Shown in pieces: positions 36,441-47,344 of a DNA stretch of 64,000 bases. The notes beneath the pieces were generated by a model. The model was not told where the DNA came from. It worked only from the letters and a program-made list of their open reading frames with translations, and ran no database searches. Each line of letters starts with the position of its first letter. Position 1 is the stretch's first letter. The stretch is taken from assembly GCA_001414345.1 (NCBI GenBank), contig LLCB01000089.1, positions 62,001-126,000 on the forward strand, in the 5' to 3' direction. The position numbers and the translations under genes are program-made. Source of the DNA: Hymenoscyphus infarciens (lineage: Eukaryota > Ascomycota > Leotiomycetes > Helotiales > Helotiaceae).

Positions 36441-36853
36441 AAGGTACCACATGGCATAGGTAGATGAAGTAGGAAAGAGCTACCTCACCAATCTCCCCAC
36501 CGGCATCTCCCATGTTTCGGTTTCTTTTATCTAGTAAATGGTGAAGTCATTGTAGAGAACCATAATAGTCGCTTCTCCTTCTCCGGCGCTCTCAATACAA
36601 ACCATCGCGCACTTCCCTTACTCTTGATGCCATACTAAAGGGTGAGAATCGCTTGTTCAAATTTGTGACTTTAGGCATTCACTACCTAATAAATTTGCAG
36701 GCGCGGCTCGAATGCCAAGCCAAAACCCCTAGCTCTCCTTATAAGTCAACCTCCACCAAGAAACTTTGAAACCTCCATCCCTCCCTCAATTGATCGTAGC
36801 AGGGCATTGACTTCAACAACTTCGCATCCTAAGCCCACAAGATCTTGACCACC

Positions 36854-37220
36854 ATGGATAAGGCCGCCACCGCCTCAAGCTCAGCCGGCGCAGTCGAAGT
36901 CGCAACCGCGCAACCCCTCTCCGAATTCCTGCTGTTTCCCAAACTTCCACTTGAGGTAAGTCAAGTCCTTGAGGCATGGTCGGTGGTGATATGTTACGAG
37001 AAGGACACGTAACCGCACTAGTGGCGGACCTGTATATAGTTACGAGAGTGTGGATGACGGGGTATCTTTCAGTGGGGTTTTCTGAGACACATTGGCAGGC
37101 ATGGAATGGAGCAGATGATGGTCAGCTAAACGGTGGAGAAAAAGGGACCGATACTGGCTGGTTTCACACCTCGAAGGTCTTGAACTATTGCAGCCGGGTG
37201 GGCACATTTAGTTGGGGGAA
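36854..37220 (+). pseudogene. Truncated tandem 2EXR copy: first exon joined to 3' flank
   Basis: The ATG at 36854 opens an Ala/Ser-rich leader ending LSEFLLFPKLPLE at 36955, followed by a consensus donor gtaagt. This is the first exon of a 2EXR gene by comparison with 35008-35101. No second exon with the LQLIVWEKF block follows. Instead, within 100 bp the sequence becomes a diverged copy of the 3' flank of the neighbouring gene (37055-37220). An internal deletion removed most of the coding region. The Ngaro-like retrotransposon begins 90 bp further on. Confidence 0.72.
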
Positions 37221-37308
37221 TAACAAGCGAGCAGAAAATAAAAATTGTGAGAGGGGTACGCCTAGTATAGTGAAAACTGTGCCAAACATCTAGCAAATAT
37301 TCTCCGGG

Positions 37309-37713
37309 TTTATCGCTTTTCGTCACATACACGTATTTGAGGCTATTTTGAGAATTTCTGTATTTGCTAGCTAGCTTCTAGTATCTCACTCTGTACTCTC
37401 TTATATACCTTCTTTTTAGGCTAATTAGGAGGCTCTTTAAGTATCTTACTAATATAAGAGTGAAAAGAGTGAGTACTATTAGCTATTATACTTATTTAAG
37501 AGGCTAAAAAAGTACTAACTAATCCTAGCGAGCGTATTATAAGAGAGTATAAGGGTAGAGTTAAAAAAGAGCTTAATATTAAATAAGACGTTAAAAGCGA
37601 TAGGAAGTGTTATTAGTAGAATAGAGGTTACTTAGTATAAGAGAAGGTATATATATATATACCTCCTTCTTACTTAATAAGCTAATTCCTTAATTTACTA
37701 TAAACCCTTTCTA
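37309..37713 (-). repeat. A2-B2 terminal unit of the Ngaro-like element (405 bp)
   Basis: This unit contains B2 (37309-37484), a 76-bp middle and A2 (37561-37713). A2 carries the AT-core palindrome near GGTATATATATATATACC. The outer 100 bp of B2 has kept its C/G bases (TCGCTTTTCGTCACATACACG), while the same sequence in B1 is RIP-mutated. Confidence 0.85.
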
Positions 37714-37889
37714 TTTATTACTTTTTGTTATATATACGTATTTAAAGCTATTTTAAGAATTTCTGTATTTACTAGCTAGCTTCTAGTATCTTACTCTATA
37801 CTCTCTTATATACCTTCTTTTTAAGCTAATTAGGAGGCTCTCTAAGTATCTTACTAATATAAGAGTAAAAAGAGTAAGTACTATTAGCT
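37714..37889 (-). repeat. B1 repeat of the Ngaro-like element
   Basis: This 176-bp unit is equal in length to B2 (37309-37484) and directly abuts A2. Differences are mainly C-to-T and G-to-A (TTTATTACTTTTTGTTATAT against TTTATCGCTTTTCGTCACAT). Confidence 0.85.
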
Positions 37890-40800
37890 GTCTTAAGAGA
37901 GATTACTTAACTAATCGAAGAGAAGCTGTTATAAATATAAGAAAAGATAAGGCTTTTTAAAAGTAAAAAGAACTATAAGTAGTGTAAATAGTAATATAAC
38001 GTAGTTATAATAGAGAATATACTACTTACTAACTATAGAGGTCTTCTAAAGCCTACTAGGTTAGGAGAGAGAGAGCCCTATCTATTAAAAAGCGTCTATT
38101 TAAAAGGTATCGCTTCTAATAGCTTAGAGTAAAGTACTTTTTAAAAGTATTTGAAGTCTACTTTCTAAGTATCTAAATATCTATATCTAATACTCTATTA
38201 TTAGAAGTATATTATATAGCGCCTCTATACGGACTATGTTCTAAATATAATATACTATTACTAACGCTGACTATTTAGAGGTAGTAGCGTAAAGAGCTAA
38301 TATATTAGTTTCTTATAAAAGAGCTACTCTCCTAGTAAAAGAGTAGTGTTATAGAAGGTTAAGAATTAAGAGTAAATAGCGCTTAAAGTACTATTATAAG
38401 GTAGGTAGGTAATCCTATATCTAATACTAATATCTCTATTCTTATATACTTATAGTCTAATTTACTTAATTATAGATATATAATTATATATTTGTCTTTC
38501 TTAATAAAAGTAATATTCTATTATTAAAAGTATATATATATAAATACTCTATAGTTAACTAAATTAGTGTCTTTATATATAATCTCTATAGTATAAAGGA
38601 ATCCTGTAAAAGCTAGCTTTATAATAGCTTTAAAGTTAAGACTATTAATCTATCTTAGTTATAGGATCCGAGGCCTAGCTCTTAGAGCTTAAGAGGTAAT
38701 CTGGTGTAATTATAGTATTAATAAAGGCTCTGTCTTCTTCTTTTTATAAGAGCTCTATGTTACTTAAACGTCTACTATAATTCGACGTAAAAGTAAGGAC
38801 TTAAATAGCTTTAGATCTAGGTTATACTCTACGTATATTAATCGAATTATAGAAAGGCTAATTTATATAAAGTCTGTCTTTAAAAGTCCTTAACTAATCC
38901 TACTATATACTCTCTTTAAAACCTACTTATAAAGTACTAAAGTCGTTACTAGCTATAGTTACTAGAGTCTCTTAACCTAGAACCTCTTAAAAGAGCGTAT
39001 ATACGTGCTATACACCTTCTAAGTATTTAGTAAAAGGCTATAATAGAGGAGTCTTATATATATCTTAGATATTTTAACTTTGTCCTTTATATATTTAAGG
39101 TAATTAAGAGAGAGATTATTAAATTAAAAGACTACTAGTATAGGTACTAATTAGCTACTATTCTATATAAATTATATAAGAGAGTATTTACTAAGATATT
39201 ATCTACTCTTAGTATATACTCTAATTATATATTAATATTGAATTAAGTAGCTAGGTATAAAGTAGCTTATAAGAGGCGATTTTAGTAGAGGTACTTTAAG
39301 AACTACTTAAGAAGTCTAATCTATATAGTAGTATTATCTATATAGATAATTACTCTCTTTATTACCTATACCTCTCTCTATTATTTAAAGAATACTCTTA
39401 TTACTTTAATCTTAAAGATATTTATATTAAATTAAGAGTCTTTTCTGATTCTTAGAAGAGGTAACTAAAAAGCGTATTCTTTTAGTAGTATATATATATA
39501 CTCTTATTAAATATATCTTAGATTGTCTACTTCTAAAAAGAAGGCTTTTAAGCCTTTAATAGAGATATTATAAAAAAGGTATATATATAACTAGATATTA
39601 TTAAAGAAGTATATACTATTAAACTGTAGTAATATCTTATTCTACTACTTAAGGTCTTCCTAGACTTCTTTTAAGAGACGCCTCCTTTCTATATAAGATA
39701 TATAGTTAAGCTATATATATATGAATATCTAGAAGTTATAGTAGAAGGCCTAGCCTAATTATACTATAGGGATATAAAAAGATAAGAGGCTAGTAAGCGA
39801 TTTGAGCTTATTATAGGTAATACTTCTACGGTTGATAAATTAGTATATCTTAAGCTTTATCTTAGCTAGCTTTTCTAGTAGTATAAAAGCCTTAAAAGCG
39901 ATAGTATCTATTAAGTATCTTATTACTTCTAAGAGTGTACCTTAGATACTCTTTTTATTATTAATTAGTATATTTAATATTCGAGTAAGAGTCTTATACT
40001 CTATAGCTTATTCTTTAAGGAATTAAGGCGTAGCTTCGACGGCTTTAAATATAGTAAACTTATTATTTAAATAGTAGCTTATAATATACTACTCTAAGTA
40101 TAACTGTATTATTTATTTAAGAGCTTCTATAAAGATATTAAAGATAAATAGTACTATAGCGAGGCTAAAGAGTAGTACTATATAAGTATAATAAATCCCT
40201 TTCTATTAGAAACCTAAAAGCTAGTAAATTTATAGTATAATTAGTACTATTTAAAAAGCGTTAGATATATCTCTTTTAAGTATTATATACTCTTAGCTAG
40301 CTTCTTATACTATAGCTAATACCTCTTAGAAGGAGATGTACTTTAGATATATATACTTGTCTAATATATAATAATTTATTAAGTAGCTTTTAGAGTAGGA
40401 TAAATAATATATTTAGCGTTAATTACTATTAGGCTTTAGTTTAGGTATAAAACTAAGTAGAGAAGCTATAAAAGGTGTCCTCTAACGTAGATTAACTTTC
40501 TTAATTAGGCTAGCTTTTAAATTATTTCTTACTTTTAAAGTTAAAAGCTTATTGAATTTAGTAGCTAATAAGAGGTTCTTTAATATATATAAAACTTCTA
40601 AGCTCTTATACCTAATTAGCGCCTTAAATTAAAGTATATTATTAATATTTTCTAAGAGTAAATAATTAGAATATTAGAGTAATAGCGCCTTTTATACTTT
40701 AAGAGATAATTAAGAGAGTAATATATCTAGTAACGGTTTTAATATATTATATAAAAGGAAGAATACTATAGTATTCGATTAAATAGATATAGGAGAGTAT

Positions 40801-42500
40801 AGATAGAAAGATATAAATTAGAGTAAAAGATCTTTATTAGTACTACTATAGTCTTTATCTATTAACTCTCTTATACTAACTTCTTAGCTCTTCCTTATCT
40901 CCTTTTTATTACTCTTATTATCCTCCTTTAGTAGATAGATTTAAGTGTAATTTAAGTTCTTATAACCTCTTAGTTTACTTACTTTAAAGCATGTTTATAA
41001 AGAGATATTACTATTCTAATTACGACTTTAATAACCCTCTCTTCCTCTTTCTCTACCGCTGCTATAGCCTAGTCTTCTTATCTAATAGTATTAAGTAATT
41101 ATACTCTTAAGTATCTCTTATAATTCTATCTCTTTTAATCTACCTCTACTAACTACCTTTTCTTATTAGAAGAGTGCTAATTAGATTACCTCTACCTAGG
41201 TATAATTCTTAGCTAGGCCTATAATTCTATAGTTAAAGTTATTAAGCTAAATATAAATACTCTTACTAAATAAGAAGATTATATATATAGTATATACTAG
41301 AAAGTAATAAGACTACTTAGTAGTATTAGATCTAAAGACCTTTAACGTCTTCTTTACTCTAATATTTAGTATATTAGCTTTCTTATTAAAGAAGATAGTA
41401 CTTTTGTTATTATTAATTAGAAGAGTGTTATTATCTAAGTAGTAGAGATCTCTTAGCTTAAATATACCTTATATAATTTATATTAAGTACTTCTTATACT
41501 CTAAGAGGAGGCTATTAATCGTACTAAGTATATAAGAGAGGATATTCTTACTATTATTATTTACTACTAATATTTCTTTTAATAGATTCTCTTTTAGATT
41601 AATTCCTTTACTTATTAGTAGTACTTTCTAATAAGGAGAGAGGTTAGCTTAACAAGTATTATTAGTATATACTATCTCTCTCTCTAGTATATTAAATCGT
41701 CGGCTCTATCTATCCGCTTCTTAATTAGTAACTAGTATAGTAATATTACCTTAATTACCTTAGCTAAGCTTTAGAACTCCTGCTAGGTTACTCTAAGTAG
41801 TAGCGCTAAAGTTATAAGAGTATTCTATACTAAAATTAGCCTATAAGTAGCCTTAAAAGTTAAGGTATTCTATACTAAAGTTGTCTTAACTAAAGTTACC
41901 TTAGAGGAAGCTTTAAGAGTATTCTTAAGAATATCTAGAGAGAAAGCTCTAAAGGTATTCTCTATTAAATAGTTCTCTTATATAACTCTAGTATCTATTA
42001 TTATATCTACCTATATATCTATTAACTTAGGGGTATTAGTTACCTTAAAAAGAGAGAGAGTTATTTAGCTTATTTATTTAGATAGGGTCTTAGAGAGAGG
42101 GTTTATTAATACTATTATTATTGTTGTCGTTACTGTCGCTGTTACTATCGCCTCTACCTTATAGATAGAAGTCTATTCTATTATTATCTTAAGCTTAACT
42201 CTAGTCCTACTATACTTATCTTCTTTAATAAGCTAGATAGCAAGCGCTGTTTATAGTATCGTCTTAATTAGTAGTAGCGTCCTAGGTAGTATATTATACT
42301 TATATAGCTACTCGAGTATTATAACATACTTTGCTAACTCGTCTGTTGCGCTTATCGTCTTTGATATTATCGTCTTCTACTAGTTAAGCTCGAAGCGCCT
42401 TAGCGGCTCTATTACTAGCCTTAGTAACAACGCTCTTATAAGCGACTTGTTTACTACGCTTTAGAGGTATCCTTAATAGATAGATAAGAGTGTTATTAGG

Positions 42501-42657
42501 TTAAAAAAGAGCTTAATACTAAATAAGACGTTAAAAGCGATAGGAAGTGTTATTAGTAGAATAGAGGTTACTTAGTATAAGAGGAGGCATATATATATAT
42601 GCCTCCTCCTTGCTTAATAAGCTGATTCCTCAATTCACTATAAACCCTTTCTATATA
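42501..42657 (-). repeat. A1 repeat of the Ngaro-like element
   Basis: This repeat matches A2 (37561-37713). It contains the perfect palindrome GAGGAGGCATATATATATATGCCTCCTC (28 bp; about 42581-42608), which is mutated in A2. Its outer end CTATAAACCCTTTCTAT defines the element boundary. Confidence 0.85.
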
Positions 42658-43965
42658 TCATAAATTTAAGAAGGTGAAGTCCGAGTTCTTGGTTCTTCTA
42701 AGGGTTCTTGAGAGAAGGAACCTGGTAGAATGTCTGAAGTAACAAGCAAAGTGGAACAAACCCAAGACCTCTGCTAAGCTGTGTATACTTACAGGTTGTT
42801 CGTTCCTCTTCTCTTCTTAGCTCAGCTCTCGGTGTGATTTAAAGTTGGACTTCTTACTGATATGTAGTCACCTCACCTGTAAAGCAATTGTGCTTGATAC
42901 TAAACAGGTGACAGGAATACGATATCTTGTATATACGACTTTCCGGTGATTTCGTCTCTTCCTCGTGTCATGTTAAACACTTACACCATGCTAGATGAGA
43001 GAATATGAAAGCTTCAAATGCGAGATGCGTAAGCAAATGTCAAGTTCTCCTTACGAATGTGGGGGTACCGGTTCGATAGCAAATACGTATGAGCTGAACC
43101 ACCCCTTTGAGAGCCAAGTGACAGATTCCCACCTAGTGATGCACACAGAATGACGCAAAGAGTAATCTCGGTGAGTAAGCTTACAATTGAAAGCAGTGAT
43201 GTCGGATTCTCGACTTCAAAAGGGCATTGACAAAAGTAGCTCCATTTAATGATTTTGGCAGGTGTTCGTCCCAATGTTCCGTTCCACTTTCCGTCCTGCG
43301 AGGCACTGAAGCAGGGATTCTGGTGGCTGAACCCGAATAAGCCACAAGCATAACTTCGAATTTGGTAACGAGTAAGATTACTGGAAGCCGCATTGTGAGC
43401 CTAGAACAATCATCTAACTAAATCCTTTATCGTATGATTGGAATCAGAAGGTAAGTCTTACAAACTCGATGGGGGTGCGGCGGAAAAGAAATAAGCTGGC
43501 GAGGGGTGCCAACACGAGGGAAAGAACAACAACTTTCTATTCAATCCACCACCAAGTGCTCTCAAGATTAAATAAAAGCGATTTGGCGTGATTTCTCGCG
43601 GCTTTGAGACGATTCAGGTCTCCTGCAAGCCAAAATCAAGTTTTAGAAGTTGCATACATGGAAGGTCAGCCACATATTTCGTATTTGGCTTCGCCGTACA
43701 GTCGATGTAACTTACATCTCGGATCTCGGATAGCTGGAAGAGGAAAACAGTGGAGAATGCGTGACTTGTACCACCTATCTCGGGTGGCTAGAAGTAGTAA
43801 AAGTATCGGGTGGCATACTAAACACGATGACCAATATATCATGGGGTGATGGGAACAGTCAAGTGTATAAAGCGGCTCACACGGCCCCCTAAAGAACGAT
43901 TTCTCTTTTCTAGAATTATCCTCAAATCTTTATGAATAGTCTTTCCATGACTTGAGTTCGATAAA
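42658..43965. other. Intergenic region between the retroelement and the neprosin gene
   Basis: Normal-composition DNA. It holds one candidate small secreted ORF on the minus strand (listed separately) and the presumed neprosin promoter. Confidence 0.5.
43181..43393 (-). CDS. Candidate small secreted protein, first exon (weak)
   Basis: A minus-strand ATG at 43393 opens 70 codons. They begin MRLPVILLVTKFEVMLVAYS, a plausible but imperfect signal peptide with a Lys in the core, followed by a charged segment. A consensus donor (gtaagc) lies 2 bases before the stop, so the protein could continue into an exon further down, around 43130-43014. There is no homology I recognise, few Cys residues and no second line of evidence. 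It may be chance. Confidence 0.25.
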   Translation of the reverse strand: MRLPVILLVTKFEVMLVAYSGSATRIPASVPRRTESGTEHWDEHLPKSLNGATFVNALLKSRIRHHCFQL

Positions 43966-45271
43966 ATGCCTTTGCTTCAAATGAAAGAATTGTCTCTCCT
44001 TTTCGTAATCTCGCTTCTCATTGCTGGTAGTTTTTCGAAACCAACAGGCCCTTCCATCAACCTTCGGGAACAAGCTTTACGTAAAAGAGAAAGTCTCAAT
44101 GTTGTCAAAACTACGGTTACAGACTCACAAACCATCGACTGGATCCCCATCGAATCTCAAGGGAAGATTGCACAAGCACCTCCACAACTGACACCAAGAA
44201 CTGGATCCAGACCTTTAGCCGAGCTCGAGAAACCTGGAGCTGAATTGGGCCCTCCAGGAACTGTTCCAATTCCACGTGTCAATCTAGACCATCTCGCCAA
44301 TTCCGGCACCAAAGCCCCGCCCACAAACCAAAACGCTAAGAGACAGACTTCCATTTCTGGAACACATTGGTATGTGACGTCCAACCAATCTGTGAGCAAT
44401 CTCGGCGGCTCGGGTATATTCAGTCTTTTCAAAGCATACACCCAGAGTTCGGCGGACTTTTCTCTACTCCAAACCGCCGTCACAAAAGAGAATGTAACGA
44501 TCAACTATCGAGGTTTTCCGATACCTGGCACACAAACAGTAGAAGCAGGATGGATCAACTACAAGGACAAATTCGCACAGCCTCATCTCTTTACCTATTT
44601 CAACACCAATGGCTACATTAGCGAGGGCGACAACCAGGGGGGATGGGACACGGAGCATGTGGGCTGGGTTCAAGTCGACTCGACAATCCATCCCGGTTCT
44701 GCTTTTACGCCATTGAGCGTCATCGGGGGTGCTCAAAATGATCTACGGATCGAATATGCGCTGTTCCAGGACAACTGGTGGCTTTCGGTGGAGGATCGAT
44801 GGATTGGCTATTATCCAGCGTCGTTGTTCAGCTTCCCTAGTACTGACCCTCCCGAAACCACTTTGGCAGGAGGATCAAGCAAAATACATTTTTATGGCGA
44901 GGTTTTAAATATGGAAGAGACTGTCACCACCACCGAGTAAGACACTTTCCCTTTTTCACTCCTTTTGAGTTCTAATCCAAGTGGCCTGGGGTGCTTCCCC
45001 CCCCCCCTTACTTTTACGGAGAAATCGTATGCTAACATGCTGTAGTATGGGAAGTGGAGAGTTTGCGTCCAAGGGGCTTGGAAAGGCTGCTTATATCAAG
45101 AACATAACATACAGGAACACCAATAACGTTAGTACACCTTTCGTTGGCGGGGTATTTACGGACTCGGATACCACCCGATATACTCATGAGGCTCACTTCT
45201 TGAGTGGGACCGACAAGGGAAGCTATTTCTTTGTTGGGGGCCCAGGTGCTGGCGGAGTTGTTGGTGGATAG
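43966..45271 (+). CDS. Secreted neprosin-domain (DUF239) peptidase
   Basis: Two exons (43966-44936 and 45046-45271; intron gtaaga...gctaac...tgtag) give 398 residues. A signal peptide (LSLLFVISLLIAGSFS) is followed by a pro-region of about 110 residues. A Kex2-type site KR|QTSISGTHWY marks the start of the mature domain, which shows VEAGWINYKDKF, HLFTYFNTNGY, SVIGGAQNDLRIEYALFQD, NWWLSVEDRWIGYYPASLF, IHFYGEVLN and a Gly-rich tail after the intron (DMGSGEFASKGLGKAAY). This is the neprosin fold. In the characterised plant enzyme two glutamates are catalytic; the Glu residues of VEAGW and YGEV are the candidates here. Translation could start at 43966 or at Met6 (43981). It probably acts outside the cell as a proline-directed protease; substrate is unknown. 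Confidence 0.88.
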
Positions 45272-45605
45272 GTTTATGCGGGATATTTTGCTACTGTTGG
45301 AAGGAATGGATACCGAGCAGTGAGGGTTATTAGAACTAAAGGATTGGGTGGTACATAGCGAAATTGTACTACTTTCCCACCGAGAATTTCACACAAACTT
45401 GAAAGCTCTTGCTTAAGGATAACCTAGAAGTCGCATAGGTAAAAGAAGAGTGTTGTCAGTGTCCTCGTTCAATGCCCAAATTCTGATTCACGGATAACTG
45501 TTGGCGTTATTAATATGTTACTATAGGGCTCGGCGTGTGCTTAAGTAGACTCTCAATTTACCTGAAACACAACACATCTCTTCTACTTGCAACATCCTCT
45601 CAACC

Positions 45606-46565
45606 ATGGAAGTCTTCAAACACTCCGAGGTGGTAGATCCATCTACCTACAACACAGAGGGACTTTGCGATAGCTTGGTCTTCCTCCGAAGACACACAGC
45701 TGCTAAAAAGTAAGTTCAAGGAGCCCTTCGAGCACAAGAGAATTGGTGCAGACTCGTTCGACCAGTTTCCAATTACCACGGCGGACTCAGACAAGACTAC
45801 AACAGGCTTTGTGTCACAATTCCTGAATGTCTACCGGAACGACTGGAGATAATTTCGTATGCTAATGAGTTTGTAATTCCTGCACGATGGTAAGTTCTTG
45901 AAGTTTATATCTTAACTCGTGAAAGATGCCATGGAAAATATCATTGATTTTAACCAAGTAAGTTTCGAAAGTCCACACTTTATAAAAGTCTATGATTGAA
46001 TATTAATTCGCATTCAAAAGAATACCAGCGACAGACATGGTTTTCTTGGCGAAAAGACTCTCAGCACCCAGATCGACAAAAGCTCAAGGGGAGAAAAGCA
46101 GATCCTAGCTCAAAACTTAAAGGATAAATCACTCATTGACCCAGAACGGGTAGTGGTCACCATTCAGACATGGGGTTCCTTTGGCTCTGTACTTACCATA
46201 TCGACTTGTTGATATTGGTGAGTTGTAGGAACTCTACCACAAATTCGATGAATATGAAGGCTAATCATGAATTAGATACTGGTTGGGATCGCTCACATTT
46301 GCCATGGCTCTTACGATTCCAGAAGAGTTTTCCTTTATCTCACATCTGCAGGCAGAAGATTCGAGAGTACGTTTTGGAGTTCAATGATGTTGTCTAAAGA
46401 CAAAAGCCAACTGGACGCATTCCGAAGGTTTGAAAAAAGATTTTGCGGCGCTACAATACTGTTTAAGTGGGAATGCTGTTTGGAGCATATACTGTCCTCG
46501 TTACCGGGGTTGAAGAGTTTCATGCGCGCATTACTTTTTGTTTTTGGGTTATTTTTTTTATCAGG
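45606..46565 (+). pseudogene. Terpene synthase pseudogene (cyclase domain of a chimeric-type terpene synthase)
   Basis: Fragments in the right order match the cyclase domain of fungal bifunctional prenyltransferase-terpene synthases. They are VVDPSTYNTEGLCDSLVFLRRH at the N terminus, then NWCRLVRPVSNYHGGL, VTIPECLPERLEIISYANEF, a segment RGEKQILAQNL...DPERVVVTIQTWGSF (about 46090-46180), ALTIPEE (about 46306) and ALQYCLSGNAVWSIYCPRY (about 46447-46505). Damage is clear. Codon 36 is TAA (45711-45713) in frame with sequence on both sides. The frame slips by one base just before the FLHD metal-binding site (about 45875). Another stop splits the part after LTIPEE. The C-terminal prenyltransferase domain is absent; ordinary spacer and a MITE at 46647 follow. 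Product and chain length cannot be inferred. Confidence 0.82.
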
Positions 46566-46646
46566 AATACCAATACACTACTAAAGCTTCCTTTACGTGT
46601 TTAGACTCATTCTTGTGACTGGATGCACTGATCGTTGGGTTGGGTA

Positions 46647-47342
46647 GGGCGTCCTGTATATACTAAAAGCCGGAATCGACTAAATCGTAAATTGTAAATC
46701 ACAAATTATAAATTACAAAAGTTAAGTATTTATAGCTAGATTAGCTAAAGCTTTTAGGAGATATAGCAAATCTAAAACTATATTATCTTATTCACCTACT
46801 CTCTTACTCTCTTATTCTCTTATCCTATTCTTTTATATATTACGTATACTAAGAGAGTATAGAAGAGACCAGAAGAAGAATAAGAGTAAAGTAAAGGAGT
46901 AAGTAAAGGAGAGAGTAGGAGAAGAATAGGGGTAAGGTAAGAAGGTAAGTAAACATTCTAGGGAAAGGTTTTTCCTGGTATAGGTAAGAGAAGTTTAGAG
47001 TAAATATTCCATCTACTCTTCCTCTCTTCCCCTCTTTCTCTTTCTCTTTCTTCTCTCTTATTTATCTAAAAATAATAAGAAGAATAGAATGTAAGAGTTA
47101 GGTAATAGAGAGTAAGGAGGTAATATTGCTATTATATATAATACTTATTCTCCTTTCTTATCATTTAATTAGTTACTATAGATAGTCTTAATATAGAGAG
47201 GGGGGTGGAGGGAGAAGGAGGGAGAGAGAACTTAAATTAAAAAAATATTACATTTCATACTTATAAAAAGTAATACTTTGCGATTTATGATTTACGATTT
47301 ACGATTTAGTCGTTTCTGACTTTTGGTATATACGGGATGCCT
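46647..47342. mobile_element. TA-flanked MITE with CGTAAAT heptad termini, copy B (696 bp)
   Basis: The left end is GGGCGTCCTGTATATACTAA, then AAGCCGGAATCGACTAAATCGTAAAT. The right end is the inverted counterpart, closing GTATATACGGGATGCCT. TA flanks both ends (46645-46646 and 47343-47344). Heptad repeats (CGTAAAT / ATTTACG) sit just inside each terminus. The inside holds the same purine/pyrimidine-rich blocks as the element at 9712-11444, in opposite orientation. No coding sequence is present. It lies about 80 bp past the last recognisable terpene synthase relic. Confidence 0.82.
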
Positions 47343-47344
47343 TA

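Larger units (their letters stand above)
37309..42657 (-). mobile_element. Ngaro/PAT-type tyrosine-recombinase retrotransposon with split direct repeats
   Basis: In coding (minus) orientation the layout is A1 (42657-42501), coding interior, B1 (37889-37714), A2 (37713-37561) and B2 (37484-37309). This is the A1...B1A2B2 split direct repeat of Ngaro/PAT elements. RIP-broken coding remnants fit. A DIRS/Ngaro-class reverse transcriptase has FSLA (PFGLA-like), FNIFIEALK and YYLNN (YLDD site, about 40062-40077). An RNase H connection follows, RSITYNKLKSLTSLLSFYIP (about 39773-39835). A tyrosine recombinase domain then reads AFTGFLYTIEI, YIIIYL.LSKLDY and LFT (about 38640-38320). No target duplication or LTR/TIR is seen, as expected for recombinase-mediated insertion. 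The gag region (about 41-42.4 kb) was not resolved. Confidence 0.85.

Noticed and set aside
37309..37889. Head-to-tail insertion of a short derivative next to a full element
   Set aside because: First considered because a 405-bp unit directly abuts a second one. The A1...B1A2B2 layout explains both as parts of one Ngaro-type element.
37309..42657. LTR retrotransposon or Helitron interpretation
   Set aside because: Terminal units are split rather than full direct repeats, no target duplication is seen, and RT plus tyrosine recombinase remnants point to the Ngaro/PAT class. The AT palindrome is about 50 bp from the end, not a Helitron 3' hairpin.
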